NCBI GenBank assembly: GCA_023301725.1
Contig: JALZUD010000013.1
Location: 124,001 to 188,000 of the forward strand
Source of the DNA: Granulosicoccus sp.
Lineage (GTDB): Bacteria > Pseudomonadota > Gammaproteobacteria > Granulosicoccales > Granulosicoccaceae
Length of the DNA: 64,000 nt
Direction of reading: 5' to 3'
The translations under genes were made by a program, and so were the position numbers. Numbering within the stretch: position 1 is the first letter of the stretch; each line of letters starts with the position of its first letter. Below, one piece after another: positions 30,472 through 41,187 of this stretch. The notes beneath the pieces were generated by a model that searched no databases, had not been told where the DNA came from, and saw only the letters and a list, made by a program, of their open reading frames with translations.

Positions 30472-31866
30472 CTAACGCATCCCGCCCGGCCCGCCCATGC
30501 CGCCAGGTCCGCCCATCCCAGGTGGCATCTTGCCTTGCATCGCACGCATCATTTTGGCCATACCGCCTTTGCTCATCTTTTTCATGGTGCGCGCCATCGT
30601 TTGGTGTTGCTTTACCAGCTTATTTAAATCCTGAACTTGCAAGCCAGCGCCAGCGGCAATACGTTTTTTGCGGCTACCTTTGAGAATCGCCGGAAACCGA
30701 CGCTCTTGCGGAGTCATTGAATTAACCAAGGCAATCATATGAACAAATTGCTTGTCGTCGCCCATTTTGGCTTTTACCGCATCAGGCACATCACCCATAC
30801 CGGGCATTTTTTCCATGATAGACGCCATACCGCCCATGTTGGCCATTTGTTCTAGCTGATCTTTGAGGTCGTTGAAATCGAAGTTTTTACCCTTCTTCAT
30901 CTTGGTGGCGAATTTTTCCGCCTTGACATGATCGACCTTAGCGGTGACCTCTTCAACCAAGCTAACTACATCACCCATACCGAGTATGCGCGAAGCAATT
31001 CGCTCGGGGTGAAACGTCTCCAACGCATCGGTCTTCTCACCGGCACCAATGAATTTGATGGGTTTGCCGGTTACCACTCTGACCGACAGCGCAGCACCAC
31101 CGCGAGCATCACCGTCTGTTTTAGTCAGAACCACGCCCGTTAGAGGTAGGGCATCGCCGAAAGCTTTAGCCGTATTGGCCGCGTCTTGACCCGTCATGCT
31201 ATCGACAACGAACAAGGTCTCGATGGGGTTGATGGCTGCGTGCAGCTGCTTTATCTCTCCCATCATTTGTTCATCAATCGCCAGTCGCCCTGCTGTATCC
31301 ACCAGCAAGACATCTACAAACTGTTTACGTGCCTCAGCTAACGCCGCTTTGGCAATTTGCACCGGAGACTGATCAACCGAGCTTGCAAAGAAAATGGCGT
31401 TTACCGAATCTGCCAATGTCTCCAACTGCTTGATTGCAGCAGGTCGGTAAACGTCGCAGCTGACAACCATCACTTTTTTCTTGTCGCGCTCTTGAAGCAG
31501 GCGAGCCAGCTTACCCACCGTGGTGGTTTTACCTGCGCCTTGCAAACCCGCCATCATGACAACCGCTGGTGGCTGGGTGGCAAGGTTTAACGGCTCGGCG
31601 TTGTCTCCCATCACGGCAACTAATTCGTCATTGACCACTTTAACGAATGCTTGGCCCGGAGACAGGCTTCCGATAACCTCCTGACCCATGGCTTTTTCGC
31701 GCACTGAATCAATGAGCTGCTTAACCACTGGCAGTGCAACATCAGCCTCCAGCAAGGCCATACGCACTTCACGCAAGGTCTCTTTGATGTTGTCTTCGCT
31801 AAGTCGACCCTGACCGCGCAGGTTTTTAATGGTCTTGCCCAGACGATCGCTGAGTGAATCAAACAT
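30472..31866 (-). CDS. ffh: Signal recognition particle protein Ffh
   Basis: 464 aa; MAGLQGAGKTTTVGKLA, DTAGRLAIDEQMM, VLTKTDGDARGGAALS, Met-rich M domain. Confidence 0.98.
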   Translation of the reverse strand: MFDSLSDRLGKTIKNLRGQGRLSEDNIKETLREVRMALLEADVALPVVKQLIDSVREKAMGQEVIGSLSPGQAFVKVVNDELVAVMGDNAEPLNLATQPPAVVMMAGLQGAGKTTTVGKLARLLQERDKKKVMVVSCDVYRPAAIKQLETLADSVNAIFFASSVDQSPVQIAKAALAEARKQFVDVLLVDTAGRLAIDEQMMGEIKQLHAAINPIETLFVVDSMTGQDAANTAKAFGDALPLTGVVLTKTDGDARGGAALSVRVVTGKPIKFIGAGEKTDALETFHPERIASRILGMGDVVSLVEEVTAKVDHVKAEKFATKMKKGKNFDFNDLKDQLEQMANMGGMASIMEKMPGMGDVPDAVKAKMGDDKQFVHMIALVNSMTPQERRFPAILKGSRKKRIAAGAGLQVQDLNKLVKQHQTMARTMKKMSKGGMAKMMRAMQGKMPPGMGGPGGMGGPGGMR

Positions 31867-31947
31867 AGATAAGCCCTTTGCTATATCGATTGGCCGCGCA
31901 CAACATTCCAGCGCAATAGCCCACTAGTTTACTGGAGTAATCGCCGC

Positions 31948-31970
31948 TGTACAGTCTCACGAGACGTACA
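31948..31970. promoter_or_regulatory. 23-bp imperfect dyad/hairpin upstream of ffh
   Basis: TGTAC-a-GTCTC-AC-GAGAC-GTACA, symmetric apart from one extra A; between the DUF2786 gene and ffh. Confidence 0.4.
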
Positions 31971-32012
31971 AAGAGCATTACGAGTGCGCACACATCAGAT
32001 TTAAGGGATTAG

Positions 32013-32798
32013 TCAGCTTTCTAAAGCGCGGCGGCGAGTTCCCGAATCTAGCTGTTTGTCCAGAGATACATTTGCCCCGTCACTACTCCCAGCCTGATGG
32101 GCCGTCCCATCACGGTATCGGACGCGTTGTGGCCTACGAGTAACCAAACCCTCCATACAAGCCTGACGCACGACTTCACGCTTTCGCACCACAAGACTTG
32201 ACCCAGGCCCCACGCTCTCCTGACCCATCTGCGCGGCTTGCTGTTCCTCAGCAGTGCGCCTATCGGCATCGAGCTGGCGGGCACGCTGCAACACAGCAAG
32301 CGCAAAACCAACTCGATAATCAAAACTTGCCGAACGCCCTGGCTCAACTGAACCTGCTGTTTTGTGCAGTTTTAGTGAACGCTCCATAGCGTCCGTCAAA
32401 TAGGAGTAGGTGAGCGTAGCTACATCGGCATCTATGCTGAAACCACGAAACTCAATGGTGCTGCTACGCACGCAGATACAGTCGTGTAACAGTGCCACAG
32501 CCGACCCTAAAACCCCGACATAGCTTGGTACAGAACGAAAATCTTTGTCGATCTTGCTGGCCCCGAATTCACTGGTCTCCAAATCAGCCTCGGTGATGCC
32601 AAACCGGCTCATCAAAGACTGGCAGCGACGCATGGCTATTTCTGCTTCATGCGGGCTGGATTCGTTTTCGCGGCTCATTGCATAGAGCTTTCGAATACGT
32701 TGCAGCAATTTATCGCGAGATTGCGGGTCTTTATTCGCTGCTGATTGTTCCTTGTCCGCAACTGATTGCGAAACGCCTTCCGCAGAATTTCTGCCCAT
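32013..32798 (-). CDS. DUF2786 domain protein
   Basis: DKLLQRIRKLYAMSRENESSPHEAEIAMRRCQSLMSRFGITEADLETSEFG resembles the DUF2786 N-terminal motif; internal Met used, the ORF extends to 33056. Confidence 0.72.
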   Translation of the reverse strand: MGRNSAEGVSQSVADKEQSAANKDPQSRDKLLQRIRKLYAMSRENESSPHEAEIAMRRCQSLMSRFGITEADLETSEFGASKIDKDFRSVPSYVGVLGSAVALLHDCICVRSSTIEFRGFSIDADVATLTYSYLTDAMERSLKLHKTAGSVEPGRSASFDYRVGFALAVLQRARQLDADRRTAEEQQAAQMGQESVGPGSSLVVRKREVVRQACMEGLVTRRPQRVRYRDGTAHQAGSSDGANVSLDKQLDSGTRRRALES

Positions 32799-32990
32799 CT
32801 GCCGTACCCCGATAGTTGCCGTGGAAAGGGCCGCTAGAATACTCGGTTTACCACACTGTGCCCTAACCCAAGAGCCACAGCCTGTAACGATACTGGGCAG
32901 ACACCGTGCGCGCGCTGGCAAATCTATCCCGATTCGAGGATAATATAGCGCTGATCGATCACCGCTAGCCATCCACAGGGACAAACCATT

Positions 32991-33854
32991 GTGAGTCTCG
33001 TACTCTCTCTCATTGCCACTGCCTTCTACAGCATATCGAGTGCTCTGCTCTGGCACACGCTTAAAAACCGCAAAGCGGGGGGTGAGACAAATCTGGGTGT
33101 CAGCACGTCTGAGCCGCTAGCGGCGACCCAGACACTACCGTATCTCACTGTTCAACACCGCAACTTAACCCTGCTGTGCGCCACTGTGGCTCTCATCATT
33201 CATGGCTGGCTGGTGATACATCAGACCGGACTGCCAAACAGCCTGAACTTACCGCTGTTTACCTCTGTTTCAGCAACCACACTCACCCTTGTTTTCATTC
33301 ATATCGGGTTGTGTTTGCGTCAGCCGGCAGATTATTTAGGTCTTGCTGTGTACCCTATCGCGGCCATCTCGCTCCTCATTCACCACGTATCCTCGGGCGG
33401 CACGCCTATCGTGAGTCGGGCTGTTGAGGTCCATATCTTCCTGTCGCTGGTGTCATACGCCATGCTGACATTAGCGGCCTCACAAGCGATACTCACCTCC
33501 GTTCAGCGGCATTTTCTTGCCAAGCACAAACCCGGTGGATTCATGCGCGCCTTGCCGCCTCTGGATACCAGCGAGCGTCTGCTTTTCACCCTGCTCACCT
33601 ACGGATTTGTGCTGCTGTCCACTGCCCTGCTTAGCGGGTTTATCTATCTGGACAGCATGTTCGATCAGCGCTTGGTGCACAAAACCCTTCTTTCTTGTGT
33701 AGGTTGGGGCATTTTTGGCGTTCTGCTATTTGGTCGCTGGCGATTTGGCTGGCGTGGACGTAAAGCCGTTCAGTGGACGCTAGCTGGCTTCGGCGTTCTG
33801 ATTCTCGCCTACTTCGGCTCAAAAGCTGTCATTGAAGTCATGCTTGGCTCATAG
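32991..33854 (+). CDS. Cytochrome c assembly (CcsA)-type inner membrane protein, YpjD/CorE-like
   Basis: 287 aa multi-TM; HIFLSLVSYAMLTLAASQAILTSVQRHFL; divergent from ffh and followed by a CorB-like gene, as in E. coli. Confidence 0.85.
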   Translation: MSLVLSLIATAFYSISSALLWHTLKNRKAGGETNLGVSTSEPLAATQTLPYLTVQHRNLTLLCATVALIIHGWLVIHQTGLPNSLNLPLFTSVSATTLTLVFIHIGLCLRQPADYLGLAVYPIAAISLLIHHVSSGGTPIVSRAVEVHIFLSLVSYAMLTLAASQAILTSVQRHFLAKHKPGGFMRALPPLDTSERLLFTLLTYGFVLLSTALLSGFIYLDSMFDQRLVHKTLLSCVGWGIFGVLLFGRWRFGWRGRKAVQWTLAGFGVLILAYFGSKAVIEVMLGS

Positions 33855-34018
33855 CCAACGTTGGACAGGAGCCTGTTATTTCGCCCATAGAACCCAGTCA
33901 TCTAACCTGATTTGGCGCTGAAGGACTAGGTAACACACAAACTAATGTCGATTTATGCATAAACTGGTGTGGCCATTGCTATAGTGAGCCTCACCACAGC
34001 AACACAGGCCAGTAGTAT

Positions 34019-35323
34019 TTGAACACCATCCCCATCGGCTTACTAAGCGCTATCTTAGTAGGGCTGATAATGGTCTCGGGCTTTTTTTCAGGCTCCGAAA
34101 CCGCACTCATGTCGGTTAACCGATACCGGTTACGCCATCTGGCAAATAATGGACACAAGGGCGCGCAGCGAACCTTGAGCCTGTTAGAGAATCGAGACAG
34201 GCTCATAAGCTTGATCCTGCTTGGCAATAACTTCGTCAATATCCTCGCGTCCGCCATCGCTACAGTCATAGCGCTCCGGCTTATGGGTGAGCCCGGCATT
34301 GCAGTAGCTACTGGCTTACTGACGCTGGTGATCCTCGTATTTGCTGAGGTCACACCCAAAACCTTCGCGACCCGAAAAACCGAGCAATTTGCATTCTTTG
34401 CGTCTGCTGTGTACGTCCCTCTGATGCTAATAACCTATCCGCTAGTGTCTGCAACTAACTGGATTAGCTCAATTTTATTGAGATTACTCAAAGCCGATGC
34501 AGTACCGATGGACGATGAGCACTTGTCCAGTGACGAACTGCGCACCGTGCTCAATGAAACAGGCGGGATGATTCCACTACGTCATCGGGAAATGCTGGTC
34601 AACATACTTGATCTGGGTACCGTGTCCGTCAACGACATTATGGTGCCGCGTAACGAAATCGTCGGCATCGACCTTGAAGACCCCTGGGACGTTGTCATCA
34701 AGGAAATCGGCGATAGCCCCCACAGCAGGTTGTTGGTTTACAGAGAGACAGTGGACGATGTAGTGGGCTTCATTTACCTGCGCAAAATGATTGATGCCCT
34801 GCGATCTGGAAAAATTACTCGCCAGTATCTCGAATCGACCATCCGCGATCCTTATTACATCCCCGAAGGCACAACCCTGACAGTGCAATTGCTGAATTTT
34901 CAGCGTGAAAAACGACGCATTGGCTTGGTGGTTGATGAATATGGTGATATCCAGGGCGTACTCACTCTAGAGGATATCCTTGAAGAAATTGTCGGTGAAT
35001 TCAACAACGATCCACACGCCGCACCTGCTGAGATCAGAAAGCAGCCTGATGGCAGCTACATTGTTGATGGCACCACACAGGTGCGCAATCTGAACCGCTC
35101 ACTAAACTGGACACTACCATCGGAGGGTCCCAAAACCCTCAACGGAATTGTGGTCGAACACTTTGAAAATTTCCCACCAAAAGGCGCAGTTTTCAGCTTC
35201 AACGGCCACTCTATTACTGTTTTGGCCGTGGAAGACAACATGGTGCAGCAGGTGCGCATTGGAGCCGCTAATCACGATTCTCAGGAAGATGAAGCGTCGG
35301 TCGCGAGCGCTTCATCGCGGTAA
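34019..35323 (+). CDS. CNNM/CBS-domain transporter, CorB/HlyC-CorC family
   Basis: 434 aa; SGFFSGSETALMSVNRYRLRHLA, ILVFAEVTPKTFATRK, GMIPLRHREMLVNILDLGTVSVNDIMVPRNEI, GLVVDEYGDIQGVLTLEDILEEIVGEF; TTG start. Confidence 0.92.
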   Translation: MNTIPIGLLSAILVGLIMVSGFFSGSETALMSVNRYRLRHLANNGHKGAQRTLSLLENRDRLISLILLGNNFVNILASAIATVIALRLMGEPGIAVATGLLTLVILVFAEVTPKTFATRKTEQFAFFASAVYVPLMLITYPLVSATNWISSILLRLLKADAVPMDDEHLSSDELRTVLNETGGMIPLRHREMLVNILDLGTVSVNDIMVPRNEIVGIDLEDPWDVVIKEIGDSPHSRLLVYRETVDDVVGFIYLRKMIDALRSGKITRQYLESTIRDPYYIPEGTTLTVQLLNFQREKRRIGLVVDEYGDIQGVLTLEDILEEIVGEFNNDPHAAPAEIRKQPDGSYIVDGTTQVRNLNRSLNWTLPSEGPKTLNGIVVEHFENFPPKGAVFSFNGHSITVLAVEDNMVQQVRIGAANHDSQEDEASVASASSR

Positions 35324-35498
35324 ACGCGCCAAAGCTTGCCATACGATTGAGTCTGTAGCTCATCCAAACATCAGCAAATAGACCGAATAAGCTATGAGCA
35401 ACTGCAGAGGTTTGAATCAATTTCAGGTCCAAGCTTCTTGCCCACAATAACTGATCAATGCTACCTTCCTGCCTCGCCACGAAGTGTCCAGTTGTGTA

Positions 35499-36881
35499 AT
35501 GTCCAAAGTAAAACAGCGATACCAGTGCACACTATGCGGTGCGATAAGCTCAAAATGGAGTGGCCAGTGCGCAGATTGTGGCGAGTGGAATTGCCTTGAA
35601 GAGGCGATAGCGCCAGCCGCAAGCGTTGCCCAAACTGCCACGGCCGCCGCCACTAATGCTCGTTATGGTGGCTATGCCGGTGGCAGTGGAATTACCAACG
35701 CATCTGATGTCACACTCGTAGAGCAAGCCCGAACTAAAACCGGCCTAACTGAACTGGATCGAGTTCTTGGTGGAGGGCTGGTGGAAGGATCAGTGACATT
35801 GTTAGGCGGCGATCCGGGTATTGGCAAATCAACGTTGCTGATTCAAAGCCTGGCACACTTGAGCCAAACGCATCGTGTGCTTTACATAACAGGTGAGGAG
35901 TCCTTGCAACAGGTCACCTTGCGTGCACGGCGCCTGAATTTGCCAGAGGATAAATTACGTCTGTTAGCAGAGACGCAAGTAGAGGCTATTCTCAACCACG
36001 CGGCCACCGAAAAACCACGGGTGATGGTTATTGATTCCATCCAGACCATGTACACCGAATTGCTCAGTTCAGCACCAGGGGCAGTTGCTCAGGTACGTGA
36101 AAGCGCCGCACGTCTGGTGCGCTATGCAAAACAGACTGGTACGTCGATCTTTCTAGTGGGCCATGTCACCAAAGAGGGGGCACTTGCCGGGCCCCGTGTG
36201 CTCGAGCACATGGTCGATACTGTGCTGTATTTCGAAGGTGATCAGGGCAGCCGATACCGCGTCATACGAGCTGTTAAAAATCGATTCGGCGCGGTTAACG
36301 AACTGGGCGTCTTCGCCATGGATGAATCGGGACTCAAAGTGGTAAAAAATCCTTCAGCCATCTTCCTCTCCAGACACCCTGAGCCCGTCAGTGGGAGTGT
36401 GATTATGGTAACCCGTGAAGGCACTCGCCCCATGTTGGTGGAAGCACAGGCGCTAGTCGATACCAGTCATTCAAACAGCGCACGTCGCGTCTGTTTGGGT
36501 CTTGAACAAAATCGATTATCGATGCTACTCGCTGTCATGCATCGTCATGCCGGCATTGCCATGTTCGATCAAGATGTGTACGTCAATGTGGTGGGTGGCG
36601 TGCGTATCTCGGAAACAGCGGCCGATTTGCCTGTTTTGCTGGCGGCCCTATCCTCTTTTCGTACCAGACCACTTCCCAGCGATCTAGTGGTATTCGGCGA
36701 AATTGGGCTTGCAGGAGAGGTGCGCCCGGTTGCCAATGGAGAGGAGCGTCTTCAGGAAGCGGTCAAACACGGCTTTAAGAAAGCTATTGTGCCCGCAGCC
36801 AATGCCCCCAAGTCACCCATAAAAGGGCTAGAGGTAAATGGCATCCATCGGTTACACGAGGCGCTCGAGCTCATCAACTAG
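35499..36881 (+). CDS. radA: DNA repair protein RadA
   Basis: YQCTLCGAISSKWSGQCADCGEWNC Zn finger; LLGGDPGIGKSTLL; KNRFGAVNELGVFAM. Confidence 0.97.
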   Translation: MSKVKQRYQCTLCGAISSKWSGQCADCGEWNCLEEAIAPAASVAQTATAAATNARYGGYAGGSGITNASDVTLVEQARTKTGLTELDRVLGGGLVEGSVTLLGGDPGIGKSTLLIQSLAHLSQTHRVLYITGEESLQQVTLRARRLNLPEDKLRLLAETQVEAILNHAATEKPRVMVIDSIQTMYTELLSSAPGAVAQVRESAARLVRYAKQTGTSIFLVGHVTKEGALAGPRVLEHMVDTVLYFEGDQGSRYRVIRAVKNRFGAVNELGVFAMDESGLKVVKNPSAIFLSRHPEPVSGSVIMVTREGTRPMLVEAQALVDTSHSNSARRVCLGLEQNRLSMLLAVMHRHAGIAMFDQDVYVNVVGGVRISETAADLPVLLAALSSFRTRPLPSDLVVFGEIGLAGEVRPVANGEERLQEAVKHGFKKAIVPAANAPKSPIKGLEVNGIHRLHEALELIN

Positions 36882-36986
36882 GAGGCTGGATCAAACATAG
36901 CAACCGCATTCTTCAGTAAACTGTTGAGGTTTAGCTCAATCAGTATTTAACTAACCCGGCAACGCCAACAGGATTGATCAGCGAAG

Positions 36987-37253
36987 GTGTCACAGAAAAC
37001 CCGTAAGATTTCTAAATCTACCAGCTTCGAAGATGCGCTTTCAGAATTGGAAGGCATCGTACAAACCCTCGAATCAGGAGAACAGTCGCTGGAGGCCTCA
37101 CTGGAACAGTTTGAGCGTGGGGTAAGCCTTTCACGCCATTGTCAGGAGAGCCTGAGTTCGGCTGAGCAAAAAGTCAGTAAATTGCTCAAAGACGATACTC
37201 TAGAGCCCTTTGGGGTTAACGATGTTGCCACAGACGCTGATATCAGCACATGA
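36987..37253 (+). CDS. xseB: Exodeoxyribonuclease VII small subunit
   Basis: 88 aa; SFEDALSELEGIVQTLESGEQSLEASLEQFERGVSLSRHCQ; precedes ispA-dxs. Confidence 0.94.
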   Translation: MSQKTRKISKSTSFEDALSELEGIVQTLESGEQSLEASLEQFERGVSLSRHCQESLSSAEQKVSKLLKDDTLEPFGVNDVATDADIST

Positions 37254-38185
37254 ACGATTCCATCGATAACGTCGTCATGCAAACGCGGGCGGCTCATGCC
37301 TTTGAGCCCATTTTGCACGACTATCAACGCCGCATAGACGGCGCTTTGCTGGAGCGTCTTCCCAGCCACGCTGGCACGAGCACTCAACTGCCTGTTGCCA
37401 TGAATTATGCCGTAACCAATGGTGGAAAACGGGTTCGTCCGGTGCTAGCGTACGCTACTGGCAAGGCATTAGGCATTCCACTGGAACGTGTTGATACTGC
37501 GGCCTGTGCTTTGGAAATGATGCACGCCTATTCTTTGGTGCACGATGATTTGCCGGCTATGGACAACGATGACCTGCGCCGGGGCAAGCCTACCTGCCAC
37601 AAGGCATTCGACGAAGCCATTGCTATTCTTGCCGGCGATGCGCTGCAAGCACTGGCATTTACCGTGTTAGCTCTCAACCCCGATCCCGAACTAACAGATA
37701 CCAATAAAATACTGATGATTCAGGAACTTGGTCGAGCCAGTGGTGCTGACGGTATGGCTGCGGGCCAGGCAATTGATCTTGAGGCTGTTGGCCGCACCTT
37801 GACGCTGGATCAGCTAGAGAACATGCACCGACACAAAACCGGTGCGCTTATAAGAGCCAGCGTTCTGCTTCCTGCTGTTATGGCGGTGAGCCAGGACGAC
37901 CAAGTGTTAAAAAATCTGGAAAATTATGCAGATGCAGTAGGATTAAGCTTTCAGATAGTGGATGACATCCTCGATGTCGTTAGCGATACTGAAACTCTGG
38001 GTAAAACCCAAGGCGCAGATATTGCACTCAACAAACCGACATACCCTGCCCTTTTAGGTCTTGATGGTGCACGTGATCATGCGAACAACATGCACGAAAA
38101 GGCTCTGGATTCATTGGTGGGTCTTGGGCCCAAATTTGATGAACTTCGGTTGTTATCAGCCTATATCCTAGAACGTACGTACTAG
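37250..38185 (+). CDS. ispA: Polyprenyl (farnesyl/geranyl) diphosphate synthase
   Basis: 311 aa; GGKRVRPVLAYATGK, MMHAYSLVHDDLPAMDNDDLRRGKPTCHKAFDEA, FQIVDDILDV. Confidence 0.95.
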   Translation: MNDSIDNVVMQTRAAHAFEPILHDYQRRIDGALLERLPSHAGTSTQLPVAMNYAVTNGGKRVRPVLAYATGKALGIPLERVDTAACALEMMHAYSLVHDDLPAMDNDDLRRGKPTCHKAFDEAIAILAGDALQALAFTVLALNPDPELTDTNKILMIQELGRASGADGMAAGQAIDLEAVGRTLTLDQLENMHRHKTGALIRASVLLPAVMAVSQDDQVLKNLENYADAVGLSFQIVDDILDVVSDTETLGKTQGADIALNKPTYPALLGLDGARDHANNMHEKALDSLVGLGPKFDELRLLSAYILERTY

Positions 38186-38343
38186 TTGTCTAGCTTATTG
38201 TCAGTGGTCGCGCTTGCACATTCAATCCAAATGCCTAGAAATATACCGCTGGCTCGCTCAGCCAACCGGCACAAGCAACAATTTGCTTGTCAATACACAA
38301 ACACACCTGTGATAATCACTTGCGAATTACTTTGCGTGAACTC

Positions 38344-40248
38344 ATGACTACTGCTCTAACATTTCCACTTCTGGATAATATTCACGAGCCTGCCGATCTT
38401 CGGGCGCTTGATGTATCCCAACTGCCTGCGCTATGCAAAGAGCTGCGTAGTGCCGTCATTGATTCGGTATCACGCACTGGAGGGCACCTTGGTGCCAGCT
38501 TGGGCACAATCGAGCTCACTGTTGCAATACACTATGTTTACAACACCCCAGACGATAAACTGGTCTGGGATGTGGGCCACCAAACCTACGGCCATAAAAT
38601 TCTTACCGGCCGCCGCACACGGATGGACAGCATGCGAAAAGCAGGCGGTCTGGCAGGCTTCCCAAACCGCGATGAAAGTGAATATGACGCTTTCGGTGTA
38701 GGTCATTCCAGTACCTCTATCAGCGCTGCGTTGGGCATGGCATTGGCGGCCAGACAAATCTCCAAGGGCGATTTCGACAAAGCCGATAAAGCGATTGCTG
38801 TTATCGGTGATGGTGCGCTAACGGCCGGGTTGGCGTACGAGGCATTGAATCATGCCGGTGGCGTAAAAGCAGATATGTTGGTCATTCTTAATGATAACGA
38901 CATGTCTATCTCACCCAATGTTGGGGCGATGAATAAGTACCTTGCCAGAATGCTTACCGGTAAGTTCTATTCAGGGGCGAGAGAAAGTAGCAAACGTGTG
39001 TTGAGCAAGGTTCCTACTATGCTTGAGCTGGCCAGACGCACTGAAGAACACGTCAAGGGGATGGTAGTGCCAAGCTCTTTGTTTGAAGAACTCGGGTTCA
39101 ACTACTACGGCCCTGTTGATGGGCACGATGTGGAAAATCTGGTCGCAGTGCTTGCAAACATCAAGCAAATAAAAGGTCCGGTATTTCTGCATGCTGTCAC
39201 CAAGAAAGGCCACGGATACAAATTTGCCGAAGAAGATCCGCTCGCGTTGCACGCCGTGACGCCATTTGATCCAGCCACTGGCAAAGCGCACAAGAGCACC
39301 AAATCCAATCGGCCTACATATACCCAAGTGTTTGGCAAGTGGCTTTGCGATATGGCTGCCAAAGATGATCGTTTGGTGGGTATCACTCCTGCAATGCGCG
39401 AAGGTTCAGGCATGGTGGAGTTTGAATCACGCTTTGCCGATCGCTACTTCGATGTAGGCATCGCTGAACAACACAGTGTCACTCTGGCCGCAGGACTTGC
39501 CTGTGGTGGAATGCGTCCTGTGGTCGCTATCTACTCCACGTTCTTTCAACGAGCTTACGATCAGTTGGTACACGATGTCGCACTGCAAAATCTCCCCGTT
39601 TTGTTTGCCATTGACCGAGCTGGTCTGGTCGGACCCGACGGACCAACACACGCTGGCAGTTTCGACTTCTCCTTCATGCGCTGCTTACCAAACATGGTAA
39701 TCATGGCGCCTGCTGATGAAAATGAATGCCGGCAAATGCTGTACACCGGGATACAACTCGATGGGCCAAGTTCCGTGCGCTATCCACGTGGCAACGGACC
39801 TGGTGTGGATGTTGAGGAAGCTATGAGCGCTTTACCTGTTGGCAAGGCTCAAAAGCGCATTGACGGTAGCCGTGTTGCACTACTCGCGTTTGGAACGATG
39901 TTAGAGGCCGCAGAAAACATCGGCAAAGACTCTGGTTACACGGTGGTGAATATGCGTTTTGTAAAACCGCTAGACACCGAGCTTATTGATCAAATAGCCA
40001 GTGAGCACGAACTCATCATTACCCTAGAAGAAAACGCTATTCCAGGCGGTGCAGGTGCAGGTGTTGCCGAGTACCTATTAGCATCAGGTGATAACACACC
40101 AATCAGAATAATTGGGCTGCCTGATGAATTTGTCGAGCATGGCTCCAGAGAAGAACTGTTGGCACATTGCAAACTGGATGAAGCTGGTGTGCGCTTACAA
40201 ATTTCGACACTAGTGAACGCATTGGGCGATATGCGTGAGGTGAGTTAG
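38344..40248 (+). CDS. dxs: 1-deoxy-D-xylulose-5-phosphate synthase
   Basis: [76 protein letters not shown]. Confidence 0.97.
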   Translation: MTTALTFPLLDNIHEPADLRALDVSQLPALCKELRSAVIDSVSRTGGHLGASLGTIELTVAIHYVYNTPDDKLVWDVGHQTYGHKILTGRRTRMDSMRKAGGLAGFPNRDESEYDAFGVGHSSTSISAALGMALAARQISKGDFDKADKAIAVIGDGALTAGLAYEALNHAGGVKADMLVILNDNDMSISPNVGAMNKYLARMLTGKFYSGARESSKRVLSKVPTMLELARRTEEHVKGMVVPSSLFEELGFNYYGPVDGHDVENLVAVLANIKQIKGPVFLHAVTKKGHGYKFAEEDPLALHAVTPFDPATGKAHKSTKSNRPTYTQVFGKWLCDMAAKDDRLVGITPAMREGSGMVEFESRFADRYFDVGIAEQHSVTLAAGLACGGMRPVVAIYSTFFQRAYDQLVHDVALQNLPVLFAIDRAGLVGPDGPTHAGSFDFSFMRCLPNMVIMAPADENECRQMLYTGIQLDGPSSVRYPRGNGPGVDVEEAMSALPVGKAQKRIDGSRVALLAFGTMLEAAENIGKDSGYTVVNMRFVKPLDTELIDQIASEHELIITLEENAIPGGAGAGVAEYLLASGDNTPIRIIGLPDEFVEHGSREELLAHCKLDEAGVRLQISTLVNALGDMREVS

Positions 40249-40310
40249 TTCGAAAAATGGCGCGCCCAGGCGCACCGCTACAACGATCATCGTATATTGA
40301 TCACGCCCGA

Positions 40311-41114
40311 TTAAGCAGTTTCCAGAACGGGTTCGGTGATTACCTGACTTGCCACAATAGAAAACCATTGGCTGGCGCAATGCTGCGCTAGCACTGTGAC
40401 CCTTTCTGGCTTACTTTCAAGAGATTCTGTCACTGTTTTAAGTGCGATGGCGTCCGAATTGTTCTGTTCGGACAAATGTCCAAGCAATATGGCTTGTAGG
40501 TCAGGGTGGTCTAATTGCTCAAGCAATTGAGCCGCTTGATCGTTTCCCAAATGCCCATACCCGGATCGGATTCTAGCCTGCAAGCTTGGTGGATAGGGTC
40601 CGTTTGCGAGCATGTCATTGTCATAGTTGCACTCTATGACCAAGCCGTTAACACCGCACAACTTGCCTTTAACGTGCTGAGTGCACGCACCAAGATCTGT
40701 CAGATTCGCAAAACTAACGCCATCAGCTTTGAACACAAATTGACAAGATTCGGCCGCATCGTGTGGTGTCGGAAATGGGTCGATCTCAAGATCGCCTATA
40801 ACAAAAGGTTCATGTGCATGAAATAAACGCACCGATGCAAACCGGTTGTCACGAGCGCCTTGATACGTGCCGTGAGTGCACCAAACGGGTAATGCAAATT
40901 TACGTGATAAAGGGCCCGCGCCTTTTGTGTGATCACCATGTTCATGGCTAATCAGAACAGCGTCTATATCCCCTGGCGTGATGCCCAGACCATTCATCCG
41001 AGCAATGGTCTCTTTCATGGTAAAGCCACAATCAATCAGTAGCGTGGTCTTTCCTGATTGCACCACCAACGAATTACCCGAACTGCCACTGCCCAGAGCC
41101 GCCACCCGAATCAC
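40311..41114 (-). CDS. MBL-fold metallohydrolase (YycJ/WalJ-like)
   Basis: 267 aa; GSGSSGNSLVVQSGKTTLLIDCGF, VLISHEHGDHTKG. Confidence 0.9.
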   Translation of the reverse strand: MIRVAALGSGSSGNSLVVQSGKTTLLIDCGFTMKETIARMNGLGITPGDIDAVLISHEHGDHTKGAGPLSRKFALPVWCTHGTYQGARDNRFASVRLFHAHEPFVIGDLEIDPFPTPHDAAESCQFVFKADGVSFANLTDLGACTQHVKGKLCGVNGLVIECNYDNDMLANGPYPPSLQARIRSGYGHLGNDQAAQLLEQLDHPDLQAILLGHLSEQNNSDAIALKTVTESLESKPERVTVLAQHCASQWFSIVASQVITEPVLETA

Positions 41115-41187
41115 GTTCGATTCTCAGTGCCACTAGTGACTGGATCAGACAGCGTTAGCGTACAAACAGAGGTCTTGCTCCAAGCCA

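Noticed and set aside
38186-38343. TPP riboswitch upstream of dxs
   Set aside because: No recognisable THI-box core; only a plain intergenic spacer.
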